NCBI RefSeq assembly: GCF_044761665.1
Contig: NZ_JBIWCW010000001.1
Location: 583,307-647,306 of the forward strand
Source of the DNA: Peribacillus sp044761665
GTDB lineage: Bacteria > Bacillota > Bacilli > Bacillales > DSM-1321
Direction: 5' to 3'
DNA: 64,000 nt
Below are positions 17,180 through 25,423 of the stretch, piece by piece; position 1 is the first letter of the stretch; every line of letters begins with the position of its first letter. The notes under the pieces are model-generated. The model searched no databases, was not told the origin of the DNA, and saw only the letters and a program-made list of their open reading frames with translations. A program made the translations under genes and the position numbers.

Positions 17180-19084
17180 TCATTCCTTACGTTCTTTACG
17201 TATATCAGAAGCAATTTTCTTTAAAGCTTTTTTAGATCCCCGTTTGAGATCGTGCTGTAATTTCCGTTCTTCATACCTGACAAATAGTGAATCTAGATCA
17301 TAGACCTCTGGATATAGGTCGCTTGCTTTTAATGTAAGTTCTAGTCTTTTCGCTTGGATCTCTATAAAGGTATCTTCGAAAAACACCACGACATGGTTGT
17401 GGGCATCTTTTTTCTTATATACAATAGCCTCCCCGTTCAGTTCGTTTACCTTTACTCTATCTCCCACTTCAAATTCATACACGTCTTCTTTTGTTGGCGA
17501 TTGGACCTTCGTTTTTTTGATTTTATGTGCTTCGACGCGGTCTAAATCATAGTCTTTATTGTCGATATAACGCCTTGCCTTTTGCAAGACCGTTTCACGA
17601 ACATTCATTTTTCTAGCAATGTAAAGGGCGTTACTATCCCCCGATTCACCAATCAACAGTTTATACATGGGCTCTAATGTTTCATTATTGAACTGCATCG
17701 CCGCATTCATGAAATCACTATGTCTTTCCGAATGACGTTTGATTTCTCCATAATGAGTGGTTGCAACCGTCAGGCAGCCCATTTTATAAAACTCCTCCAG
17801 TATCGCAATGGCTAACGCCGCTCCTTCATTTGGTTCAGTCCCACTTCCTATTTCATCGAATAGAAGTAAAGTATGATTGGAAGCTGCACTCATAATATCC
17901 GAGATGTTTTTCATATGTGACGAAAAAGTACTGAGCGCGTTTTCGATGCTTTGATTATCGCCGATATCTACAAATACGTGATCAAAGACAGCGAGTTCTG
18001 TTCCTTCTTCTCCTGGGATGTGAAACCCCGACATCATGGCCAGTGTGAGGATCCCGATGGTTTTCAGGACCACCGTTTTACCGCCAGCATTAGGACCCGT
18101 GATAATGAGACTGCGATAATCCTTACCCAACTCGAAATCTAATGGAACACTATCTTGAGGCAAAAGAGGATGCCTGCAACCCTTTAACAGGATATATCCA
18201 TGATGATTGATTTTTGGTTCGATGGCATCCATGCTTTTGCTGAACTTGGCTTTTGCGAAAATCATGTCGTATTGACTGATGAGTTCGATATTTACCTTGA
18301 TCGGTTTTAGTTGCTCATAAATCGTACCGGAAAGGGTCGCCAATAATTGGTACACTTCCATTGATTCTTCAGCTTTTAAACTGGTTAATTCTACATTTAA
18401 CTTCGTCACGGCAGCTGGTTCCATGAATACGGTGGCCCCTTTAGATGAAACTTCTACAATGGTTCCAGCCACCTGGTTTTTATAAGATGCTTTAATCGGA
18501 ATCGTAAAGCGATCATCCTTTTTACTAATGAAAAACTCCTGAATGAACTCTTTATTCGCTCCACTTTTTAAGAATTTATTCAAGCGCTCCTCTATCTTGC
18601 TCTCGGTTTTACCGATTTGGTTTCGGATACGTTTCAATTCCTTACTCGCCTCGGAAACGACCATATTCCCCTTTATAACGAACTGAATCTCTTCTTCGAT
18701 GCTCCTGAATTCAGTCATGGAATGGGCATAGGCATGCAGGGTGGGGGCGAAAAACTCTTTATCTTCCATGAACTTTTTAATATTCCGGCAACCTCTTAAG
18801 AAATCAGCGATGGCAACCAATTCAGCGGGTTCTAAAATCATTCCTTTTTCTAGCTTCACAATGAAGTTCCCCACATTCGTTATTCCTTTTAGAGGAATAT
18901 GGTTGTCGGCATTCAATAACTGCCTGGCTTCGGTTGTTTCATTTAATCGAATCTTCACAACATTGAACAGGGAACTTGGCTGAAGTTGATCCAACAGCGC
19001 TTTACCTAACCCACTAACGCAATGGCTTTTGACTCGTTCTTTCAGTTCGCTATATTGTAATTTATCAAATGTCGTTGTATTCAT
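17180..19084 (-). CDS. MutS2-like ATPase lacking the Smr nuclease domain
   Basis: A 634-residue protein from ATG 19084 (AAGGAGG eight bases upstream). It has MutS2 layout: a core with coiled-coil lever (residues about 140-280), then the ATPase with Walker A GPNAGGKT (330-337), the STFSSHMKNI signature (385-394) and Walker B LLLFDEIGSGTEP (407-419). A short beta domain (about 540-585, VGDRVKVNELNGEAIVY) follows as in MutS2. Classical MutS2 is about 780 residues and ends with an Smr endonuclease; here the protein stops with a Lys/Arg-rich tail instead. MutS2 is known to bind collided ribosomes. Its attenuator-type leader suggests translation-stress control. Confidence 0.9.
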   Translation of the reverse strand: MNTTTFDKLQYSELKERVKSHCVSGLGKALLDQLQPSSLFNVVKIRLNETTEARQLLNADNHIPLKGITNVGNFIVKLEKGMILEPAELVAIADFLRGCRNIKKFMEDKEFFAPTLHAYAHSMTEFRSIEEEIQFVIKGNMVVSEASKELKRIRNQIGKTESKIEERLNKFLKSGANKEFIQEFFISKKDDRFTIPIKASYKNQVAGTIVEVSSKGATVFMEPAAVTKLNVELTSLKAEESMEVYQLLATLSGTIYEQLKPIKVNIELISQYDMIFAKAKFSKSMDAIEPKINHHGYILLKGCRHPLLPQDSVPLDFELGKDYRSLIITGPNAGGKTVVLKTIGILTLAMMSGFHIPGEEGTELAVFDHVFVDIGDNQSIENALSTFSSHMKNISDIMSAASNHTLLLFDEIGSGTEPNEGAALAIAILEEFYKMGCLTVATTHYGEIKRHSERHSDFMNAAMQFNNETLEPMYKLLIGESGDSNALYIARKMNVRETVLQKARRYIDNKDYDLDRVEAHKIKKTKVQSPTKEDVYEFEVGDRVKVNELNGEAIVYKKKDAHNHVVVFFEDTFIEIQAKRLELTLKASDLYPEVYDLDSLFVRYEERKLQHDLKRGSKKALKKIASDIRKERKE

Positions 19085-19126
19085 GACATCATCCTCCTTG
19101 ACTAAGTGAAATTCCAACCTCGATTT

Positions 19127-19437
19127 CAAAAAAAAATGCCCGCAAATGACCTCCTACCTATACAAATGAACAACTGTTCATTTGAGTAGAAAGCTCCTGC
19201 GGGCATCGGTCTTATCTATAATAAGGACCTTCATCACGAACATAATAGGCAGATCAAAGAGACTCATGTACAACAAAAAAGCATGGCAGGACAAATCCCA
19301 CCATACTTTTCGCCGTAACACCTTCATGTTACACGATTATGGAAAAGGAAGCAGTCTTAAGGTAGGTATCTACAGTGCAGAATAACACTGTAAAAAAGGC
19401 ACACTTAATACACTAATAAAAACAGTGATTAAACACC
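19127..19437 (-). promoter_or_regulatory. Long leader with three terminator-like hairpins before the MutS2-like gene
   Basis: Reading the minus strand, hairpin 1 (19437-19392) ends in T6, hairpin 2 (19306-19275) pairs GTATGGTGGGA with TCCTGCCATGC and ends in T6. Hairpin 3 (19206-19127) pairs ATGCCCGCA with TGCGGGCAT and ends in T9. GATACCTAC at 19370-19362 is a perfect 9-base complement of GTAGGTATC inside the leader peptide ORF. GGTAGG within hairpin 3 could pair with CCTACC instead. This is the form of ribosome-dependent attenuators used by antibiotic-resistance ABC-F and HflX-type genes. Confidence 0.75.
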
Positions 19438-19450
19438 TTATTCAACTAAA

Positions 19451-19474
19451 TTAGTTGATACCTACTCCCGACAT
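19451..19474 (-). CDS. Leader peptide MSGVGIN
   Basis: A 7-codon ORF (ATG at 19474, TAA at 19453-19451) with AAAGGTGTGG upstream, beginning about 25 bases after the likely transcription start. Its codons GTA GGT ATC form one arm of the 9-bp pairing in the leader, so a ribosome paused here would change the downstream fold. Too short to prove translation. Confidence 0.6.
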   Translation of the reverse strand: MSGVGIN

Positions 19475-19505
19475 AAAACACCACACCTTTTCTTAGATTG
19501 GAATA

Positions 19506-19534
19506 AATATACCACTTCAAAAAAAGAGAGTCAA
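19506..19534 (-). promoter_or_regulatory. Sigma-A promoter of the MutS2-like gene
   Basis: TTGACT (19534-19529), 17-base spacer, TATATT (19511-19506). The predicted start near 19499 gives a leader of about 410 bases. Confidence 0.85.
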
Positions 19535-19555
19535 CGAAAAAATGTTAATTTTTAC

Positions 19556-19595
19556 TAAAAAAAGTCGATCAGCTTTTTTTAAAAGCTAACCGACT
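19556..19595 (-). terminator. Terminator after the truncated membrane protein
   Basis: AGTCG..AGCTTTT pairs on the minus strand with AAAAGCT..CGACT and is followed by a T run. Confidence 0.7.
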
Positions 19596-19602
19596 CTCCA
19601 TG

Positions 19603-19899
19603 CTATTTTTTTGATATCTTACGTAATAAATATAAACCGTATATAATTGCAGGAATAGCCAACACAGTAAGAACTATCTCCAATATCCCAAAAATAGCAT
19701 ACATAGGTGAAACACTTACATCCATGCTCATTTTTTGATTCTCTCCTTGCTCTAAAAATAGCTTAACATAAGCATTTTTCTTAGTTTTGTTCAGCTTAAC
19801 CAATTTAATAGTACTTGTTATTCCTACATATCCATTATTTAAAGTACCTGTAAGTTTATATGTTCCTTCTCCGTTAATACTTTCCGCAAACGCAGTATT
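19603..19899 (-). pseudogene. 5'-truncated secreted/membrane protein
   Basis: The frame starts without a start codon inside what looks like the end of a signal peptide (TAFAES, an AxA cleavage site), directly after an in-frame stop. A beta-rich part (TYKLTGTLNNGYVGIT) and a C-terminal membrane helix (AIFGILEIVLTVLAIPAIIY) with a basic tail follow. The missing start and signal core make it a likely pseudogene; an internal ATG-like start at 19803 would give a 66-residue protein. Family not recognised. Confidence 0.5.
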
Positions 19900-20125
19900 A
19901 TATTACCATAGTAGATTCTAGGAAAGGATAATATTATCAAAAATGGATATTTAGTAACAATATTGGAGTTAGGAACTTAGGTGTGTGATGTGGGTGCTAT
20001 TTATCAAAAACTTTACCATGTTAAACTAATTTTCTATAAGTCTTTATTCGGTATACTAGAAAATTTAAAAACCCTCAATCACATGGATGATTAAGGGTTT
20101 TAACTTCACGTACTTCAGAACTACA

Positions 20126-20299
20126 TTTCCCTTCGCCGTTATCTTCTGAGCAAGATCCTTTAACGGTGTCTTATCCACACCTTAAGTATTTCCAGTTGTA
20201 TCCGCTACTTCCCTAACCTTAACTCCTATTGGCACTTCCACTTTACCGATAGCCTTGCCTATATCCTTGATCGACCTTTAGCTTTCTGGACTTTAATTG
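20126..20299 (-). pseudogene. Decayed copy of the LXG toxin linker
   Basis: The DNA matches, with stops and shifts, the segment encoding DTTGNTYKSIGLDKTPLKDL and AQKITAK found in the LXG toxin at about 25960-26080 and in the two other copies. It is the most decayed of four copies and has no toxin domain or immunity gene. Confidence 0.65.
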
Positions 20300-20331
20300 T
20301 TTCATGGAAAGAACTGACTCAAGCCAATTAT

Positions 20332-20388
20332 ATAAAAAGGGGTTGCCCCTAAAGCCATTAACCTGGCTTTTGGGACACCCCCTTCCTA
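20332..20388 (-). terminator. Terminator of the neutral protease gene
   Basis: On the minus strand GGGGTGTCCC..AAAGCCAGG and GGCTTT..AGGGGCAACCCC form nested stems followed by T5. Confidence 0.8.
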
Positions 20389-20408
20389 TCTAACTGTATC
20401 AGGTTTGA

Positions 20409-22037
20409 TTAATTGATTCCTACTGCTGTGAAAGCATTTGTTACGGCTGTCTTTTCTGCACTATTTGATCCATAAAGGTCAACAGCCGCTTGTATTGCTG
20501 CAGCTTTTGCTTGTGAGAAAGTGGCAGATGACGTCAGATAAACCGTGTTGGTACGATAGAAAATGGCTCCTAATTTATCAATGCCGACTCCATTAACTGT
20601 CACACCATGGAACGTGCCGCCAGCCGCTATCAGGTAGGCCGCTTTATTAATGATTCCGCTATTGGTATGGACACCGCCATTATCCGCTGTGCCTGTGTAA
20701 CGGTTTGGATAGTAATCTGGATCGCCGGAAGCAGTCGGATTGGACATCGAACGAAGGGCATCGCCTGATACGCTAGGTGTGTAAATATCTTCACCAATTA
20801 GATAATCCGCTTTGGATGGCTGATATTTATATTCCACGACTGTTCCGAAGATATCAGAAATCGCTTCATTTAGTGCACCTGATTCTCCCTGATAAACCAG
20901 ATTGGACTCAGATGACGTCACAGCATGTGTTAATTCATGGGCGACAACATCCAATCCGCCTGATAGAGGGATGAAAGTAGAGCCGTCTCCGTCTCCGTAT
21001 ACCATTTGTGAGCCGTTCCAGAAAGCATTATTATAATTTCTTCCATAATGGACGGTTGATTTTAACGCTGAGCCGTTGTCATCATAAGAGTTTCTATTGA
21101 AAGTAGATTTATAATAATCATATGTGTTGCCAGCATAATAGTGGGCATCTACCGCAGGAGCATCACTGGTTGCGCTGAATACGTTGTCCGCATCGGACCA
21201 TAGAGTTCCCGGTAAGCTTGATGAGTTGTTTGCATTGTATGTAAAAATACCTTTGCCTCTCGTATTATCCTGTAAATAGTATTTTCCGCTTGATAGAGTT
21301 GTATTAAGTGAGACCGTATTTTTAAGAACTCCTGTACCTGTTCCAACAGAGTTTGTGCCGGAGACTTCATCCAGGGTATTATATTTATTTAGGATTTCCC
21401 CTGTTTTCACTGAGATAAAGTAATAGTAGTTTCCTGGTTCTGGGTCCAAAAAGTTTAAATTCACTTTATAGGCGAATTCAGCGTTATCATCTTCTGTAAA
21501 CACTACCAATTCAGTATCTGGCTTTTGCTCATATTTTATAGTGAAGCCTAGGTCGCTTTCAGCTATTTCGACCGCTTGTGAAGCCTTCATGCCTTTTTTG
21601 TCTTTTTTATCAAGCTTTGTGTCAAGATCAGATACAACTGTACCGGACACTACATTCAAAACACCATCATCTTTCAGGACAACCGCCTGTGTGGATCCAA
21701 AAACAGGGACACCCTCAAATGTTTGCTGAAGCTTAAGCACTGTATTTCCAAACTCGTCCTTGCTTTTTTTCAGTACTTTGAAAGAATCCTTCGCTTTCTT
21801 ACTGCCAAGTTTATAAGATTGTTTATTTTTATCTAAGAAGTTATATAAAATTGTTTCAGGTGCTTCGCTTGATGGAGAAGTCAGATTTCCTGACTTGAAT
21901 TCAATAGAATCCTTTTCTTTATTGTATTTCTCTGAGCTCAATACATTCTTAGAAGCAGCCCATGTCTCAGATTGCGGAAGAACGGAGACCATCAACCCAA
22001 GTGATAACACAATGCCTGTAACAATTTTACCTTTCAT
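20409..22037 (-). CDS. nprE: Bacillolysin, secreted M4 neutral metalloprotease precursor
   Basis: A 542-residue preproenzyme. MKGKIVTGIVLSLGLMVSVL is the signal peptide. A FTP/PepSY propeptide covers roughly residues 30-240 and acts as an intramolecular chaperone. The mature thermolysin-type enzyme carries HELTH (zinc ligands and catalytic Glu) and GALNEAISD (third zinc ligand), plus calcium-site residues. The C-terminal helical domain ends at YGSNSAEKTAVTNAFTAVGI. Length agrees with Bacillus bacillolysins (520-550). AAAGGAG precedes the ATG at 22037. It digests extracellular protein; control is usually by growth phase. No frameshift seen. Confidence 0.95.
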   Translation of the reverse strand: MKGKIVTGIVLSLGLMVSVLPQSETWAASKNVLSSEKYNKEKDSIEFKSGNLTSPSSEAPETILYNFLDKNKQSYKLGSKKAKDSFKVLKKSKDEFGNTVLKLQQTFEGVPVFGSTQAVVLKDDGVLNVVSGTVVSDLDTKLDKKDKKGMKASQAVEIAESDLGFTIKYEQKPDTELVVFTEDDNAEFAYKVNLNFLDPEPGNYYYFISVKTGEILNKYNTLDEVSGTNSVGTGTGVLKNTVSLNTTLSSGKYYLQDNTRGKGIFTYNANNSSSLPGTLWSDADNVFSATSDAPAVDAHYYAGNTYDYYKSTFNRNSYDDNGSALKSTVHYGRNYNNAFWNGSQMVYGDGDGSTFIPLSGGLDVVAHELTHAVTSSESNLVYQGESGALNEAISDIFGTVVEYKYQPSKADYLIGEDIYTPSVSGDALRSMSNPTASGDPDYYPNRYTGTADNGGVHTNSGIINKAAYLIAAGGTFHGVTVNGVGIDKLGAIFYRTNTVYLTSSATFSQAKAAAIQAAVDLYGSNSAEKTAVTNAFTAVGIN

Positions 22038-22187
22038 ATAACCCAACTCCTTTAATGTAATAAAATCAATGTAATATAAAATTATTAATTATGAAAATTC
22101 AAAAAACTTAAATTTTTCCAGTTTTATTAAATAATTCTCAGTTTAATTGAACTCTAATAATATTTTTTGAGCTTGAATATTCTTTTA

Positions 22188-22215
22188 GTTATATTGTTAT
22201 AATAGATAGTGTCAA
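22188..22215 (-). promoter_or_regulatory. Likely sigma-A promoter of bacillolysin
   Basis: TTGACA (22215-22210), 16-base spacer, TATAAC (22193-22188), about 150 bases before the start codon. Confidence 0.6.
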
Positions 22216-22607
22216 TATTTTTGTGTATATGAATGTTAACGTTTTGGTTGTATTCATTTTTAGTGTGTTCAGAGTACTAATGGTGTTGTCCCCTCAGTCT
22301 TATTTCGAATAAATCAAAGAGGCAGAAATGTTGTTAAACCAACCTCTCTGCCTCTCTATGTATTCAGTTTAACTTCCCTTTTTGAGAAACCCGTACATTA
22401 AATTGTATTTTTAAAGTACATAAACACCGTAACGAATGGTTCTTATAAAATTTTTATAGTATATTATTTTTGTAATCTTAAACTAGTAATCAACTCATCT
22501 AATCGATTAAACGAACCTCATTCAGAATCATGGGACTACCTTCATGAGCTATGAATTTCACGAAGCATAGTCCAATGTTTCCTAAATTTAACGATTTTCC
22601 ACACATA
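22216..22607. other. Intergenic stretch without a supported gene
   Basis: It holds AT-rich sequence and a hairpin of AGAGGCAG with CTGCCTCT near 22317-22355 around a long loop. No reading frame with a ribosome binding site was found. Confidence 0.5.
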
Positions 22608-22643
22608 ACAAAAACACCTGTTTCCAACTAAGACAAACAAGTG
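22608..22643 (-). terminator. Terminator after the linker remnant
   Basis: CACTTGTTT pairs with AAACAGGTG and is followed by T5 on the minus strand; the same type occurs at 24871-24903 after the first immunity gene. Confidence 0.75.
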
Positions 22644-22665
22644 CTTGAATTCTAAAAAATAATCC

Positions 22666-23139
22666 TCAATACATCTTCGCCGTAATCTTCTGCGCAAGAT
22701 CCTTTATCGGTGTCTTATCCAATCCAATAGCTTTATAAGTATTTCCAGTTGTATCGGCTACTGTCCTAACCTTCACTCCTGTTGGCACTTCCACTTTCCC
22801 GATGGCCTTGCCCATATCCTTGATTGACCTTTTAGCTTTCTGGACTTTATTATGTACATATTCTTTGCTGTAGGGGATGAACTTCGTTCCGCTTGCCATT
22901 TTGTCTGCGGCCTTGGCTGCGCCTGCTATACCGGTGATGCCGAGGGCGGTCATCAGGCTGGTTTGGCGCTGTTCTTCTGTGAGTTCGTTGCCAAACATGT
23001 CCTTGCCGGTGACGGCTTCGCCGAGTCCGTTGGCGGCGGTTAGTCCATAGAGGCCGGTTTCGGTTTGCTTGAGGATGTCCATGGCTTTTGTCGATTTATA
23101 GGCATCCAATGCATGGTCCGCAGCGTTGATTCCCTTTAA
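22666..23139 (-). pseudogene. Orphan LXG linker fragment without toxin domain
   Basis: The open frame begins right after a stop as KGINAADHALDAY and runs through TGLYGLTAANGLGEAVTGKD, FGNELTEEQRQ and the linker up to AQKITAK, then ends abruptly with MY. It is nearly identical to about 150 residues of the full-length LXG protein. There is no LXG head and no toxin tip; only an internal ATG at 23109 is available. It is a recombination remnant of the toxin tail array. Confidence 0.75.
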
Positions 23140-23267
23140 TCAGCTGAAACCGGTAGAGGCCGCATTCTTCTTTTGCTTTAAAAAATATTTAATTTCATAT
23201 ATTTCATTTCCATTTAAAAAGGTGCTGTCTCATAAGTACTTATCAAAGTAAATTAACCCCAAAATTA

Positions 23268-23309
23268 AAGGGCAGAAATGCTGTTAAAAAAACAACGTTT
23301 CTGCCCTTG
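23268..23309. terminator. Hairpin between toxin remnants
   Basis: AAGGGCAGAAA pairs with TTTCTGCCCTT around an A-rich loop; works on both strands. Confidence 0.7.
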
Positions 23310-23379
23310 ATTATTTATTCAATTCCTACTTATTTTCCCCTTGGAACAGTCTCATATATAACCTAATTATTGAAAAGCA

Positions 23380-23862
23380 TTACTCTACATCTTCACTTTT
23401 CTTTTTTAGATATTCTTCTAAAATACTCTTATCATATTCAGACTCAGGTAAAAGATTCAAACGATTATATTCCCAAATGATTCTTCTTTCATGATCATCT
23501 GCTTCAGATAAATCTTCATAATCATAGTCAATTTTAAACTTCCCGGTACTCTCTAGAGTAAATGTTAAATTGGTCCATAGTTCTTGATTATTATTTTTAA
23601 ATTCTTCCGATAACTCTTTTAAGCATTTTATTAATTTTCTCCACATATCTCTATATTCCAACCTACTAATGCTATATATTTCCGGTATATCGTGGCTATA
23701 TATTAGCTGCTCATTATTATGAGTACTATAAAAAAAGAACGCTGTCCCTGTACCTTCACCTATTTCTCCATATAAAAATACTTTTGACCATTCTTCTGGA
23801 ATAATCTCATTTATAGTTTTAGCTAGTTTTTGATAAAACTCATTTAATTTATCTTCATTCAA
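23380..23862 (-). CDS. YezG-family (DUF600) immunity protein of the orphan cassette
   Basis: A 160-residue acidic cytoplasmic protein. The layout LAKTINEIIPEEWSKVFLYG, then FYSTHNNEQLIY and WRKLIKCLKELSEEFKNNN, matches YezG-type antitoxins that neutralise LXG nuclease tips by direct binding. It follows the orphan toxin tip by five bases. It is only distantly similar to the other immunity protein in this locus, as expected when each matches its own toxin. Confidence in the family is good, in the pairing moderate. Confidence 0.8.
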   Translation of the reverse strand: MNEDKLNEFYQKLAKTINEIIPEEWSKVFLYGEIGEGTGTAFFFYSTHNNEQLIYSHDIPEIYSISRLEYRDMWRKLIKCLKELSEEFKNNNQELWTNLTFTLESTGKFKIDYDYEDLSEADDHERRIIWEYNRLNLLPESEYDKSILEEYLKKKSEDVE

Positions 23863-23867
23863 TTCTA

Positions 23868-24728
23868 TTATCCCCCTGGTTTATTTTCAAATTCCCTGAT
23901 CTCCCAACGACCATTATCCACTTTATACTCAATATCAAAACTTGTAGGTCGAATAGAATTCCCTTCATACACCGGATATATTTTTACCTCAACTGTTTTC
24001 GGAGGATTACTATCTAAAGCTTTAGCCCAAGAACTTTCAAGCTTCTTCCATTCTCCCATATTTAGATTTGCATTCATAGGGACAAGGTTATCTAGTTGTC
24101 CTGATCCTTTGAATATACTAGCAATCAAGTGTCCCCCTTGATCATCAGGTAAACGATCTTCTCTTCCAGCAATGCGTTGCGCATACTTATTACGTTTACC
24201 ACTGCCTAAGTCAAGCGAACCTTCGACACTTGATATCCGTCCTTTTTCGTCCGTTTTATATACGTGACCTCCAGGTGATGTATATTCAATATTCGGTTTT
24301 AGTACTTTCTTCATTTTATCTCTTGTATAATGCTGTCCATATTTCACTTTTATAATTTCTTGGGGTCCTTTAACAGGTAGTAACGACCCCTTACTTCCTT
24401 CACCCTTCGCCGTAATCTTCTGCGCAAGATCCTTTATCGGCGTCTTATCCAATCTAATAGCTTTATAAGTATTTCCAGTCGTATCGGCTACTGTCCTAAC
24501 CTTAACGCCAGTTGGCACTTCCACTTTCCCGATGGCCTTGCCCATATCCTTGATCGAGTCTTGGGCTTTCTGGACTTGGTTTTGTACATATTCCTTGCTG
24601 TAGGGGATGAGTTTTGTCCCGTTTGCCATTTTGTCTACGGCCTTGGCTGCTCCGGCTATACCGGTGATGCCAAGTGCGGTCATCAGGCTGGTTTGGCGCT
24701 GTTCTTCCGTGAGTTCGTTGCCAAACAT
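23868..24728 (-). CDS. Orphan LXG toxin C-terminal cassette with nuclease tip
   Basis: Residues 1-110 repeat the linker of the full-length LXG toxin (FGNELTEEQRQTSLMTALG to AQKITAKGEGSKG). The last 170 residues form a different toxin tip with DDQGGHLIASIFKGSGQLDN followed by LVPMNANLNMGEWK, the pattern of DNA/RNA non-specific endonucleases (Gly-His-Leu, then Asn-x-x-x-x-N). There is no LXG head; frame similarity continues a little upstream (GDAITGKD), so it is a displaced tip, expressible only after recombination or from an internal start. Immunity gene adjacent. Confidence 0.75.
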   Translation of the reverse strand: MFGNELTEEQRQTSLMTALGITGIAGAAKAVDKMANGTKLIPYSKEYVQNQVQKAQDSIKDMGKAIGKVEVPTGVKVRTVADTTGNTYKAIRLDKTPIKDLAQKITAKGEGSKGSLLPVKGPQEIIKVKYGQHYTRDKMKKVLKPNIEYTSPGGHVYKTDEKGRISSVEGSLDLGSGKRNKYAQRIAGREDRLPDDQGGHLIASIFKGSGQLDNLVPMNANLNMGEWKKLESSWAKALDSNPPKTVEVKIYPVYEGNSIRPTSFDIEYKVDNGRWEIREFENKPGG

Positions 24729-24870
24729 GTCCTTGCCGGTGATGGCATCGCCTATAATTGTTTTTTAATACTACCTAATTAAACCAATTCTATAATGGTA
24801 CACCTTCATGAGATTTTGATTCAAAAAAAGCAACCATTCATGTTGTCTATACTTATAACGCCTAGTAAAC

Positions 24871-24903
24871 AAAAAACACCTGTTGTCTAATGACAATCAA
24901 GTG
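24871..24903 (-). terminator. Terminator of the LXG operon
   Basis: CACTTGATTGTC pairs with GACAACAGGTG across ATTA, followed by T6 on the minus strand. The region 24729-24957 has no other supported gene. Confidence 0.85.
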
Positions 24904-24957
24904 CTTTAAGTTCATTTGATATTCACTACTCCTTGATATATTCCAAAATCGAGCATA

Positions 24958-25404
24958 TTAATTGGAAATCTCCTCAAACCACTCATTAAAAATATGAGTG
25001 GCCGTTTTAATCTCATCGTGCGTATAAACTAAATCATACTTGTATTCTGCTTTGAAGTTTCTACTCTTAACATCATATATTAATTTCATCTCAGTTGGCA
25101 TGTCTCTTTCGTATTCTTTGCACAATACTTGGATTTTTTCAATATTATCATTTATTATATCTAATACCATAAACCCTCGTTCGGCAGACACATCGTACCT
25201 TTCCTCCCCAATCTCCACTGCATCATTTAATTTATGAGACTTTACGTATTTATTGTTAATCAAATAAAAGAACCTGCTCGCAATAACTCCTTCTTCACAT
25301 GAAGCATAAACATATACTTTATCAGCTCTATCTTCAACATATTCCATACATATGGATATCATATCTGCTTGCAATTCACTAAATTTATCTTCAAATTCTT
25401 TCAT
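24958..25404 (-). CDS. YezG-family (DUF600) immunity protein for the LXG toxin
   Basis: About 148 residues from ATG 25404 (AAAGGAGGG upstream; a longer in-frame start lacks a site). The pattern DRADKVYVYASCEEGVIASR, FFYLINNKYVKS and YKYDLVYTHDEIKTATHIFN fits YezG-type antitoxins. It starts 20 bases after the LXG toxin stop in the same operon, the standard place for the cognate immunity gene, and should protect the producer from the nuclease tip in the cytoplasm. Confidence 0.85.
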   Translation of the reverse strand: MKEFEDKFSELQADMISICMEYVEDRADKVYVYASCEEGVIASRFFYLINNKYVKSHKLNDAVEIGEERYDVSAERGFMVLDIINDNIEKIQVLCKEYERDMPTEMKLIYDVKSRNFKAEYKYDLVYTHDEIKTATHIFNEWFEEISN

Positions 25405-25423
25405 ATTATTTTCCCTCCTTTGA

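Noticed and set aside
19127..19499. Known metabolite riboswitch before the MutS2-like gene
   Set aside because: No conserved aptamer core was recognised; the leader peptide and pairing fit a translation-dependent attenuator better.
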